12,926 bases of DNA from NCBI GenBank assembly GCA_937871115.1, contig CALMXW010000135.1:1-12926 (forward strand). The letters are read 5' to 3'. The position numbers were made by a program, and so were the translations under genes. The notes under the pieces were generated by a model. That model made no database searches and had not been told where the DNA came from. It saw nothing but the letters and a program-made list of their open reading frames with translations. Below, piece by piece: positions 1 to 5,685 of this stretch (within the stretch, counting starts at the first letter, position 1; the number at the start of each line of letters is the position of its first letter). This DNA is from an uncultured bacterium. GTDB taxonomy: Bacteria > Patescibacteriota > Minisyncoccia > Phycocordibacterales > CAIJYI01.

Positions 1-573
1 TTGGGATTTGAGGGAATGGGCGGGAAACCAAGCGTTCTTTGGGTATTCTTGCGTGTTCTCGCAATGTACTCTGGAGAAATAAAAGCTGGTGATGATATCT
101 TCAACTTTCCAACACTGAAGGTGACACTTCACACTGAAGAGTCGAAAGCGATTGCCGACGTGCCGGCTCCGAAAGTTATTATCGCCGGGTCGGGGATGAG
201 CAACGGCGGGCGCATCGTGCATCATGAAAAAGCATATTTACCAGACCCAAAGAACACCCTGCTTCTCATCGGGTATCAGGCGGCCGGGACACCAGGAAGA
301 CATCTACAAGAGGGCGCGAAAAATATTCGGATTTTTGGAGAAGAAATTGCCGTCAACGCAAACGTCGTGACCATTCACGGGTATTCATCACACAAAGACT
401 CCGACAATCTCGTCGATTTCGTAGAGCAGATGGGCGACAGTGTGGAAAGAGTGTTTGTCGTTTTAGGCGAGCCGAAAGCATCACTCACACTCACACAAAA
501 GCTTCGAGACAATCTCGGCATCCATGCGGAAGCACCAGTAAAAAGAGGGGAGAGTGTAGAGCTTGAGTTCTAG
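1..573 (+). CDS. Beta-CASP metallo-beta-lactamase fold RNA hydrolase, C-terminal part (5' truncated)
   Basis: This is the C-terminal part of a metallo-beta-lactamase/beta-CASP protein, the family of RNA nucleases and CPSF-like proteins. From about residue 30 it follows the family: GDDIFNFPTL, then EESKAI, then IIAGSGMSNGGRIVHH (the beta-CASP block with a late His), then NTLLLIGYQAAGTPGRHL, and TIHGYSSHKD, which carries the conserved histidine of the RMMBL region. The N-terminal HxHxDH metal motif is absent because the gene begins before the window. The TTG at position 1 is just an in-frame codon, not a believable start. The first 20 or so residues do not show the DSPLA-type sequence I would expect ahead of the GDD block, so the extreme 5' end may be divergent or an edge artefact. 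The gene ends in TAG and faces the small minus-strand gene at 641-775. Family call is firm; the exact substrate is not known. Confidence 0.88.
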   Translation: MGFEGMGGKPSVLWVFLRVLAMYSGEIKAGDDIFNFPTLKVTLHTEESKAIADVPAPKVIIAGSGMSNGGRIVHHEKAYLPDPKNTLLLIGYQAAGTPGRHLQEGAKNIRIFGEEIAVNANVVTIHGYSSHKDSDNLVDFVEQMGDSVERVFVVLGEPKASLTLTQKLRDNLGIHAEAPVKRGESVELEF

Positions 574-587
574 ATTTTAAAATAGGA

Positions 588-627
588 AAGCCCCGAGAAC
601 AGATTGGTTACTGTTGCATCGGGGCTT
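588..627 (-). terminator. Intrinsic terminator of the minus-strand microprotein gene
   Basis: A 9-bp stem pairs 588-596 with 619-627 (AAGCCCCGA/TCGGGGCTT). An inner 5-bp stem pairs 598-602 with 611-615 and leaves an 8-base loop. Read on the minus strand the hairpin is followed by TCCTATTTT. On the plus strand no T-run follows, so it fits the minus-strand gene best, although it also separates the converging gene that ends at 573. Confidence 0.75.
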
Positions 628-640
628 CGGGGCGGACAGG

Positions 641-775
641 CTATTTCTCATAACCCGTCCAGTATTCATCCCTCACGTGGCATTCCCGCATCTCTTCGCG
701 GGGAGTGGTGGTGTGCGGGAAGATTACCGCAAGGAGCACTGCCCCAAGCGACAAACTCACGATGACTGTGATCAT
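641..775 (-). CDS. 44-residue microprotein with one hydrophobic N-terminal segment
   Basis: This is a small gene hidden on the minus strand between two plus-strand genes. The ATG is at 775-773 and the TAG at 643-641. The protein starts MITVIVSLSLGAVLLAVIFP, a hydrophobic stretch of about 19 residues that fits a membrane anchor or uncleaved signal. A short polar tail of about 24 residues follows with one Cys (C32), acidic and basic residues, and the end DEYWTGYEK. Support comes from context: a GAGG ribosome site 8 bases before the ATG, a TTGACA / 17-base / TAAATT promoter upstream (814-842), and a hairpin terminator 14 bases after the stop. I do not recognise the family and assign no function. 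It is transcribed away from smpB, from an overlapping promoter region. Confidence rests on the complete set of gene signals, not on homology. Confidence 0.62.
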   Translation of the reverse strand: MITVIVSLSLGAVLLAVIFPHTTTPREEMRECHVRDEYWTGYEK

Positions 776-813
776 AACGTATACCTCGGTGGATTGGTTG
801 AAAGACTAAAATA

Positions 814-842
814 AATTTACCACCTGCTTTTTAGCTTGTCAA
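814..842 (-). promoter_or_regulatory. Sigma-70 type promoter for the 44-residue gene
   Basis: Read on the minus strand, TTGACA (842-837) is separated by exactly 17 bases from TAAATT (819-814). The predicted start near 807 gives a leader of about 31 bases containing GAGG at 787-784. The -35 box overlaps the -35 box of the smpB promoter on the other strand, since TTGTCAA/TTGACAA are complements. Confidence 0.7.
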
Positions 843-864
843 CTATCTTTTCCACTGATACAAT
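836..864 (+). promoter_or_regulatory. smpB promoter with extended -10, predicting a leaderless mRNA
   Basis: TTGTCA (836-841), a 17-base spacer and TACAAT (859-864), with TG at 856-857 forming an extended -10. Only 6 bases separate the -10 box from the smpB ATG at 871, so transcription should start at or next to the start codon. There is no Shine-Dalgarno sequence in the gap. Confidence 0.72.
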
Positions 865-870
865 TCGATC

Positions 871-1326
871 ATGTCTCTCGTGCAGAATAAAAAGGCGCAT
901 TTAAACTACGAAATACTCGAAACCTTCCATGCGGGGATCGAGCTTTTGGGACTGGAGGTGAAGTCTCTTCGTGCCGGGAGAGGCTCGCTCGAAGGCGCCC
1001 GGGTCATCGTGCGGGGAGGAGAGGCGTTTATCGTGGGCATGAATATTCCCGCCTATCAGCCGAGTAATCTCGCCGGCGGATCGGCAGACTATGACCCCGA
1101 TCACACTCGCCGGCTTTTGCTCACGAAAAAAGAGATTGCCGAGCTCGCTCAAGCGGAAGACAAGAAAGGCTTGACTGCTATCCCACTATCGTTGTATAAT
1201 AAGGGCGGTAAGATAAAGGCTGACATCGCCGTCGTCAAAGGCAAGAAGAAATACGACAAGCGCGAGGATATTAAAAAGCGCGACATGGCGAGAGATGTGG
1301 GGCGTACTTTGAAAGAAGAATATTAA
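871..1326 (+). CDS. smpB: SsrA-binding protein SmpB
   Basis: SmpB binds tmRNA and brings it to ribosomes stalled on mRNAs without a stop codon. The 151-residue length is normal. Recognisable family blocks are NKKAHLNYEI near the N-terminus, GIELLGLEVKSLRAGRGSLEGA (about residues 22-43; the GxEVKS-R core is diagnostic), AYQPSN in the middle, RRLLLTKKEI, and the basic C-terminal tail starting KGKKKYDKREDIKKRD, which in the family enters the decoding centre. The ATG at 871 gives the family N-terminus and lies 6 bases after a -10 box, so the message is probably leaderless. The tmRNA gene itself begins 9 bases after the TAA, so protein and RNA partner are likely co-transcribed and the tmRNA is then cut from the joint transcript. 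No anomaly seen in the protein. Confidence 0.97.
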   Translation: MSLVQNKKAHLNYEILETFHAGIELLGLEVKSLRAGRGSLEGARVIVRGGEAFIVGMNIPAYQPSNLAGGSADYDPDHTRRLLLTKKEIAELAQAEDKKGLTAIPLSLYNKGGKIKADIAVVKGKKKYDKREDIKKRDMARDVGRTLKEEY

Positions 1327-1335
1327 TTTTCATAT

Positions 1336-1734
1336 GGGGGTGAAAGGCATAGACAAGAAGCCTTCATTGCATACGCGAAGCCGAGTGTCCGTACTCTCGC
1401 TAAAAAACGGAACAACAAGAAGTGCAAAAAACACTCTTGCGAGAGTAAAGGGAATCGTTTCCCCTTACTACTCTCCAGCTTTCGCTCTTGCCTAAACGGT
1501 AAGCAAAGCCGGACGTCTGAAGTATCAGACTCCTGATACGGTATTTCAGGTGTAATAAACTTTCAGGATAGGAGATTTCTTCCGCCTCGGGAAATTTTCG
1601 AAATCATAGAAGCTCGGTGTATCAGGATTTTGTTTCTTCCTTACCTGATACATTTAAATTCCAAAAAGAAACTACGCTCCGTAGAAACATGCAGTGAAAC
1701 TTTTTGCACCCGGGTTCGACTCCCGGCACTTCCA
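1336..1734 (+). ncRNA. ssrA: tmRNA (transfer-messenger RNA)
   Basis: tmRNA rescues stalled ribosomes and adds a degradation tag. The 5' end GGGGGTG (1336-1342) pairs with CACTTCC (1727-1733; two G-U pairs), followed by a discriminator A at 1734. The T-arm is CCGGG, loop TTCGACT, CCCGG just before it. After the 5' half come a CTCGCTAAAAAAC segment like the conserved region ahead of the resume codon, and a tag reading frame at 1424-1495. Strong later helices include GTATCAG/CTGATAC (from about 1523) and TGTATCAGG/CCTGATACA (about 1618-1655), fitting the pseudoknot region. The 3' CCA is not encoded (CTC follows), so CCA must be added after processing. The length of 399 bases is usual. smpB lies just upstream. 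The ends are inferred from acceptor pairing and should be good to a base or two. Confidence 0.95.
1424..1495 (+). other. tmRNA tag-peptide reading frame (23 codons)
   Basis: Starting at the probable resume codon GCA (1424) the frame reads AKNTLA at its start and SPAFALA at its end, then TAA (1493-1495). The Ala-x-Asn beginning and hydrophobic Leu-Ala end fit known tags recognised by ClpXP-type proteases. At 23 residues it is on the long side. Part of the frame (about 1441-1475) also forms a hairpin, GAGAGTAA..GGGAA with TTCCC..TTACTACTCTC. The resume codon is inferred by position relative to the TAAAAAAC segment. Confidence 0.7.
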
Positions 1735-1850
1735 CTCGATTCGGTCTCGGCAAGCTCGACCTCACTCGTGGCAAGCCACCTTAACTTAAAGCTCCTCATC
1801 TTGGGGTTATTTCTCGTGCCGAATCGAGTGCCCTGAGCGAAGTCGAAGGG
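1733..1850. repeat. Short inverted-repeat element abutting the tmRNA 3' end, with a palindromic CGACTTCGCTC unit
   Basis: A perfect 12-bp inverted repeat, CACTCGATTCGG (1733-1744) and CCGAATCGAGTG (1819-1830), brackets about 74 bases. Its left arm overlaps the last two bases of tmRNA. Directly after the right arm, 1831-1850 reads CCCTGAGCGAAGTCGAAGGG, whose complement carries the core CGACTTCGCTC. That core type is a dispersed short repeat seen in many bacterial genomes. No transposase is present. It may be a MITE-like element or an accumulation of small repeats; it does not look like a terminator because there is no T-run. Confidence 0.6.
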
Positions 1851-1859
1851 CTGCAAGTA

Positions 1860-1868
1860 TGTTATATT
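1860..1868 (+). promoter_or_regulatory. Extended -10 promoter of the GIY-YIG gene
   Basis: TG at 1860-1861, one base, then TATATT (1863-1868), 7 bases before the ATG at 1876. No clear -35 box, as is common for extended -10 promoters, and no Shine-Dalgarno site, so the mRNA is probably leaderless. Confidence 0.55.
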
Positions 1869-1875
1869 CTTTTAC

Positions 1876-2160
1876 ATGTATTATGTTTATATGATCAAAA
1901 ACTCAGTCAACGAACTTTACGTTGGCGTCACAGAAAACCCAGAGGCACGAGTGCGCTATCACAACAGTAAACGAGGCGCTCAGTTTACGAAGCATGTACC
2001 AGATTTTAAGATAGTTTTTCTTGAAGAACAGGAAACACTTGCCGACGCAAGGCAGAGGGAAATCCAGCTTAAAAAATGGCGGAGGGAGAAAAAAGAAAAA
2101 CTCATTCAGAGATATGTGGGTGGGTTGCCCACAAAGCTATTGACAAAAATAGGAAAGTAG
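1876..2160 (+). CDS. Small GIY-YIG domain protein (UPF0213/YhbQ-like)
   Basis: This 94-residue protein is a single GIY-YIG nuclease-like domain of the small stand-alone type. Visible elements are YYVYMIKN (residues 2-9, the GIY-strand variant), LYVGVT (14-19, the YIG strand), a basic segment around NPEARVRYHN with an Arg in the catalytic position, and AxxREIQLKKWRREKK (59-73) with the Glu (E62) that coordinates metal in active members. The basic C-terminus suits nucleic-acid contact. Small proteins like this are common in bacteria and in CPR genomes; their biological role is largely unproved, so I call no substrate. The gene sits just after the inverted-repeat element at the tmRNA 3' end, so it may have arrived with or next to a mobile sequence. 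Its last codons contain the -35 box for the next gene. Confidence 0.9.
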   Translation: MYYVYMIKNSVNELYVGVTENPEARVRYHNSKRGAQFTKHVPDFKIVFLEEQETLADARQREIQLKKWRREKKEKLIQRYVGGLPTKLLTKIGK

Positions 2161-2168
2161 TTTATATA
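2140..2168 (+). promoter_or_regulatory. Consensus sigma-70 promoter inside the 3' end of the GIY-YIG gene
   Basis: TTGACA (2140-2145), 17-base spacer, TATATA (2163-2168). The -35 lies within the upstream coding end. The predicted start near 2175 leaves a leader of about 34 bases before the GTG at 2209. Confidence 0.72.
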
Positions 2169-2208
2169 TAGTCCAGGCAAATTCGCCTTTTTGATTCGGG
2201 GAATAATC

Positions 2209-2586
2209 GTGAAAGTCGAAAAATTTACGAAAATTATTATGTCGGTGTCGTTTGTTCTCGGCGTCTTCGTCGTCATTTGGATTGCGATACAGTTTTTTTT
2301 CGGGGGTATGTACGAGGTAGAGCTCACTCACCCGTCAGGGGCCGCTCCCGATAAGCAGTATCTGCCCAGAGGGGCCGCATACAAAGAATTCGAAGATGTC
2401 GTGTCGAGTGCGGATGGGTGGTGCGCAAGGGGAGTAGGGACTATTACACTTTCTCGCCTCATCCCACCGGAGTCGGAGGCTTCACTCCCGTACAAGGACT
2501 GGGAGCCTGTGATCGAAAAGTCCGCACCGCTCTGTGTAGCGGACGCGGATGAAGATCACCAAGATCTCTCCCCCGAAAGGCCGTAG
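2209..2586 (+). CDS. Unknown single-pass membrane protein
   Basis: I do not recognise the family. From the GTG at 2209 the protein has 125 residues. A short basic start (VKVEKFTK) precedes a hydrophobic helix at about residues 9-32 (IIMSVSFVLGVFVVIWIAIQ), giving an N-in membrane anchor with about 90 residues outside. The outer part has two cysteines (C72 in GWCARG, C109 in PLCVAD) that could form a disulfide, and an acidic, Pro-rich end. I prefer GTG 2209 to the in-frame TTG at 2191 because GGGGA lies 7 bases before it and the basic residues then sit next to the helix. A consensus promoter lies upstream (2140-2168) and a strong terminator downstream (2612-2645), so it is a single-gene transcription unit. 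Coding status is likely but not certain; the C-terminal 15 residues look low in complexity. Confidence 0.65.
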   Translation: MKVEKFTKIIMSVSFVLGVFVVIWIAIQFFFGGMYEVELTHPSGAAPDKQYLPRGAAYKEFEDVVSSADGWCARGVGTITLSRLIPPESEASLPYKDWEPVIEKSAPLCVADADEDHQDLSPERP

Positions 2587-2611
2587 GCTTCCCGGGTTCG
2601 AGTCCACAAGT

Positions 2612-2645
2612 AGCCGTCACCTCACCCGTGGCGGCTTTATTTTTT
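2612..2645 (+). terminator. Strong intrinsic terminator ahead of serS
   Basis: AGCCGTCAC (2612-2620) pairs with GTGGCGGCT (2628-2636) through 9 pairs with one G-U; the loop is CTCACCC. A TTTATTTTTT run follows (2636-2645). It ends the transcript of the membrane protein gene and overlaps the region just upstream of the serS promoter. Confidence 0.88.
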
Positions 2646-2655
2646 ACCCCCCATT

Positions 2656-2664
2656 TGTTACTAT
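2656..2664 (+). promoter_or_regulatory. Extended -10 promoter of serS
   Basis: TG at 2656-2657, one base, TACTAT (2659-2664), then 6 bases to the serS ATG at 2671. No Shine-Dalgarno site lies between, so serS mRNA is predicted to be leaderless. No convincing -35 box; that position falls in the terminator T-run. Confidence 0.55.
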
Positions 2665-2670
2665 GCAATT

Positions 2671-3954
2671 ATGTTAGATATCAAATTCATCCGTGAAAAT
2701 ACGGAGCTCATTAGTGAGGCGGCTCGGAAGAAACACATATCTTTCGATGTGGCAGCGCTCGTAAAAGTAGATGACACTCGGCGCGAGCTTTTGAAAGAGA
2801 TCGAAGCCAAGCGCGCGGAGCAAAATCTTTTAAGTAAAAAAATCGCCGCTTTTCCGGGCGACCGCGACACGCTTCTTGAAGAAGGGAAACATTTAAAAGA
2901 GGGAATGGAAGAAGGCGAAGAGAAGTTGAAGGGCGTGATGAAAGAGTGGCAGACCCTCATGCTCCAGGTGCCCAATGTCCCCGACATCTCGGTGCCAGAG
3001 GGTGACTCGGATGCGGAGAATCAGGAAGTCTCTGTGTGGGGCGAAATTCCAAAATTTGATTTCACTCCAAAGAGCCATATCGAGCTCGCGGAAATGCACG
3101 ACATGGCGGACTTTGAGCGCGGGGTCAAGGTGGCGGGCTTTCGCGGATATTTTTTGAAAAACGATGCGGTGCTTCTCAACATGGCAATGTGGCAGCTCGT
3201 GGTAGATCTCCTCACGAGCCGTGGATTTTCGCCGATGTTTGTGCCATCGCATGTGAAGCGCGAGACGATGCTCGGCACCGGCTATCTCCCACAAGGCGAA
3301 GAAGATTTGTATCACACGCAAGACAACACCTATCTCGCAGGCACCGGTGAAGTAGCGGGTATGGGATATTACATGGACGAAATTCTCCCTGCGGAAAAAC
3401 TTCCCATGAAGATGCTCGCCTTCTCTCCGTGTTTTCGCCGCGAAGCCGGGTCGCACGGCAAGGATACGAAAGGCCTCATGCGTGTGCACGAATTTTTGAA
3501 ATGGGAGCAGTTTATTCTCTGCGAGGCGAGCCATGAAGAATCCGTACGTCTCCACGAAGAGCTCCGGCAAAACGCAGAAGACCTCATGCAAGCACTCGAG
3601 ATACCGTATCACGTGGTGGTAAACTGCGGCGGCGATCTGGGCCAGGGCCAGGTGAAGAAATACGATATCGAAGCCTGGGTGCCTTCGGAAGGGAAGTATC
3701 GTGAGACGCACAGCGCATCGTATTTTCATGATTTCCAAACTCGCCGGCTCAATATCCGATATAAAGACCCCGCGACTTCGCTCGGGGCAGGTTCTGAAGG
3801 CAAAATGCGTTTTGCTCACTCGCTCAACAACACGGCTCTCGCTACTCCGCGCGCCCTCATTCCGCTCCTCGAAAACCATCAGCAAGCCGATGGCACGATC
3901 AAGATTCCCAAAGCGCTCCAGAAATATATGGGGAAGGAATTTATTGGGAAGTAG
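2671..3954 (+). CDS. serS: Seryl-tRNA synthetase
   Basis: SerRS charges tRNA-Ser with serine in the cytoplasm. The 427 residues match the usual class II bacterial form. The N-terminal coiled-coil arm spans about residues 25-105 (DDTRRELLKEIEAKRAEQ..., GKHLKEGMEEGEEKLKGV), followed by LMLQVPNVPDISVPEG. Motif 2 is CFRREAGSHGKDTKGLMRVHEF (Arg-Glu loop that binds ATP) and motif 3 is SLNNTALATPRALIPLLENHQ. TAGTGEVAGMG matches the serine-binding TxE region. The start gives the standard MLDIKFIREN N-terminus. One oddity is an extra segment of about 6-8 residues at 367-374 (PATSLGAG), between NIRYK and EGK, coded by a palindromic repeat unit (see 3768-3789). The FtsQ-like gene begins 3 bases after the TAG. 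Confidence 0.97.
   Translation: MLDIKFIRENTELISEAARKKHISFDVAALVKVDDTRRELLKEIEAKRAEQNLLSKKIAAFPGDRDTLLEEGKHLKEGMEEGEEKLKGVMKEWQTLMLQVPNVPDISVPEGDSDAENQEVSVWGEIPKFDFTPKSHIELAEMHDMADFERGVKVAGFRGYFLKNDAVLLNMAMWQLVVDLLTSRGFSPMFVPSHVKRETMLGTGYLPQGEEDLYHTQDNTYLAGTGEVAGMGYYMDEILPAEKLPMKMLAFSPCFRREAGSHGKDTKGLMRVHEFLKWEQFILCEASHEESVRLHEELRQNAEDLMQALEIPYHVVVNCGGDLGQGQVKKYDIEAWVPSEGKYRETHSASYFHDFQTRRLNIRYKDPATSLGAGSEGKMRFAHSLNNTALATPRALIPLLENHQQADGTIKIPKALQKYMGKEFIGK
3768..3789 (+). repeat. Palindromic repeat unit inside serS coding sequence
   Basis: The 22 bases at 3768-3789 share 19 positions with the complement of 1829-1850, including the full core CGACTTCGCTC and the flanking GGGCA. Arms CCCCG and CGGGG make it hairpin-forming. 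It is in frame and encodes residues about 366-373 of SerRS, where the family normally has a shorter turn. Confidence 0.6.
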
Positions 3955-3957
3955 ATC

Positions 3958-4800
3958 ATGTCGCGGCCAATTCGTACACAAGAAGGCAAAAAGAAACACA
4001 AAAAAAGACTGCTCTTTATTGCGGGAGGGTTTTTTGTTTTGTTGGGAATCTTGATCGGCGGAGTCGCTTGGCTCTCGCATCTTCCGTCTGCCACCATCGC
4101 CACTGTGGAAATAGATGGGGCGGAGGTGATCAAGCCGGACACCGTGAAAGAAAAAGTCCTCGCCACACTTTCGGGCAAATATTATTTTCTCTTCCCTCGT
4201 ACCAATGCCTTCCTCTATCCGCGCAAGGAAATTACCCAAGGGCTCACGGCAGATTTCCCCAGAGCAGAGAATGTGGCGGTGGCACTCAAGGGTTTGAATA
4301 CTTTGGTGATTACATTGAGCGAACGCAAACCGGCATATATTTTTTGCAAAGGCGAGAGTGAGTGCTATTTTGTCGACAAAGAGGGAATCGTTTTTGATAC
4401 CTCGCCATCTTTTTCGGGTGATGCCTATCTCGCTTTTGTGCAGACGGGTACGACGCCACTTTCTACGAGCACTCCCGCTTCTCCGCTCGGGGCATCTTTC
4501 CTTGATCAAAATACTTTTCGTATGCTTGTTGCCTTTGCTGATGCCACAAAAAAGCTTGGCTTTTCTCCACAGAAAATAATACTCGGGGATGATCAATACG
4601 CGGAGCTCGTATTCCGTGAAGGATGGAAAATAAAATTCTCTACGACACAGGAAGAGACCAAGCTTGAAAACAATCTCAGCTCGCTCGCCCAAGCGCCAAA
4701 GTGGGGGAGAGCCATGCATGGTGATATTATCGACGAAGGAAGACTTTTGTATTTCGATTTTCGTTTTGGCAACAAGGTATACTATAAATTTGAAAAATAA
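3958..4800 (+). CDS. ftsQ: FtsQ/DivIB-like cell-division protein (POTRA domain)
   Basis: Topology and sequence fit FtsQ/DivIB, the bitopic divisome protein that links early and late division proteins. A basic cytoplasmic start of about 16 residues (RTQEGKKKHKKR) leads into a membrane helix at about 17-39. An outer POTRA-like domain (about 45-125) follows: ATIATVEIDGAEVIKPDTV, then FPRAENVAVALKGLNTLVITLSERKPAYIF, the typical FtsQ pattern ending in ERKP. Next comes YFVDKEGIVF, the usual start of the beta domain. A Ser/Thr/Pro-rich loop at about 163-180 is coded partly by a stretch resembling the serS repeat unit. The gene begins 3 bases after serS, so they probably form a transcript. Its end meets a two-sided terminator. 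Sequence conservation in this family is low, so the call rests on architecture. Confidence 0.8.
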   Translation: MSRPIRTQEGKKKHKKRLLFIAGGFFVLLGILIGGVAWLSHLPSATIATVEIDGAEVIKPDTVKEKVLATLSGKYYFLFPRTNAFLYPRKEITQGLTADFPRAENVAVALKGLNTLVITLSERKPAYIFCKGESECYFVDKEGIVFDTSPSFSGDAYLAFVQTGTTPLSTSTPASPLGASFLDQNTFRMLVAFADATKKLGFSPQKIILGDDQYAELVFREGWKIKFSTTQEETKLENNLSSLAQAPKWGRAMHGDIIDEGRLLYFDFRFGNKVYYKFEK

Positions 4801-4803
4801 AAA

Positions 4804-4827
4804 ACGACGAGCCGGGTGACTCGTCGT
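4804..4827. terminator. Two-sided terminator between ftsQ and the AT-hook-like gene
   Basis: ACGACGAG (4804-4811) pairs with CTCGTCGT (4820-4827) over a CCGGGTGA loop. On the minus strand a run of TTTTTTA follows; on the plus strand CGAATTTT follows. It can end both converging transcripts, and is strongest for the minus strand. Confidence 0.85.
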
Positions 4828-4842
4828 CGAATTTTAAAACAT

Positions 4843-5682
4843 TTACTTGATCTCAACAACGTCCGTATCTCCCCAGATGTGGATGATTTTGAGCTCAAAC
4901 GGCTTGCGTAAAGAACAAGCAATGGTCACGCCTGCCAATGGTTTTGTAATGAGCAGTGAGACCCAGACGTCGTCCGCATCAGAACAGAGTTGGTAGCTCT
5001 CGAGGAGGAATACTCTATTTGTTTTCTTTGCAATAAACTCTGTGGTTCCCCTCCACCACTCTGAGCACAAAGTTCCATCTGGATTAATCCACTCAAGTTG
5101 TTTTTCCGGTTCAGTGTCTCCCTCACTGGTGGTCGGAATCTGTTCTTCCTCCAAGTATTTCAGGAGCTTTTCTCCATCTGATGATGGTTTCTCTGGCTTT
5201 TCTTTTACTGTCCATATTGTTTTGGCTTTGCGTGGTCTTCCTCGGGGTCTTTTTTCCTCTCCGGGAGCCTTGTTTCCCAGACCCGGCAAATCAGAAAATC
5301 TTCTTCGGAGGGGAGACTTTTGTTCTTCCTGCGGAGGGCGTTCGGCAAGTATAACTTCCGGGACCGTTTCTCCTAATCTTTCGAGTCGAGCTGCCTCATC
5401 ATTAAGAAATCCCCTGAGTACTTCCATTGCACCCAGAGAATCTACCCCTTCACCATGGTCTGTGTTGAAGGTGATGATCTTCCCGATCAAGTCTGTCGTG
5501 CTTTGTGCCCTGAAGCGTAGAAATAAAATAGTGAGGACTCCTTCATTTACGAGGAGCACAACCCCATTTGTCTTGTGCGAGTTCCGCCCAGAAGCTTGTC
5601 GCCTGCGCAACTCGATTTCCAGCGGCGTAGGGGAAGTATCCTGTCGATGGCGAACAATACTTTCTATGCAGAAGCTAGTCAT
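4843..5682 (-). CDS. Unknown protein with AT-hook-like motif, encoded directly after a sigma factor
   Basis: I recognise no family for this 279-residue protein. Three parts are visible. Residues 1-105 look folded, with a hydrophobic strand region (NGVVLLVNEGVLTILFLRF, about 39-57) and a helix near 85-103. Residues 106-195 are a charged, Pro-rich linker containing KRPRGRPRK (144-152), whose PRGRP core matches the AT-hook that binds the minor groove of AT-rich DNA. Residues 196-279 look like a second beta-rich domain with a WW pair and three cysteines (C206, C233, C256). It starts 3 bases after the sigma factor stop, with GGAG 7 bases before its ATG, so the two are almost certainly co-translated. 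Possible roles are DNA-binding co-regulator, sigma partner or anti-sigma factor; none is shown by sequence. The strong terminator at 4804-4827 follows it. Confidence 0.85.
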   Translation of the reverse strand: MTSFCIESIVRHRQDTSPTPLEIELRRRQASGRNSHKTNGVVLLVNEGVLTILFLRFRAQSTTDLIGKIITFNTDHGEGVDSLGAMEVLRGFLNDEAARLERLGETVPEVILAERPPQEEQKSPLRRRFSDLPGLGNKAPGEEKRPRGRPRKAKTIWTVKEKPEKPSSDGEKLLKYLEEEQIPTTSEGDTEPEKQLEWINPDGTLCSEWWRGTTEFIAKKTNRVFLLESYQLCSDADDVWVSLLITKPLAGVTIACSLRKPFELKIIHIWGDTDVVEIK

Positions 5683-5685
5683 ATC

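Noticed and set aside
614..814. 66-codon plus-strand open frame between the hydrolase and smpB
   Set aside because: No ribosome site or promoter, low-complexity composition, and it is antisense to the better supported microprotein gene.
1641..1856. Open frames across the tmRNA 3' end and repeat element on both strands
   Set aside because: They overlap tmRNA and the repeat; FDFAQG-type residues are the known spurious translation of this repeat.
2587..2611. tRNA-like GGGTTCGAGTCC just after the membrane protein gene
   Set aside because: The bases flanking the T-loop-like TTCGAGT do not pair, and there is no matching acceptor stem, anticodon arm or D-arm upstream.
2893..4719. 608-codon open frame on the minus strand over serS and ftsQ
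   Set aside because: It is antisense to two clearly conserved genes and spans their junction. It exists because TTA, CTA and TCA are rare in the sense frames. It contains CPERSRG, the usual spurious translation of the palindromic repeat.
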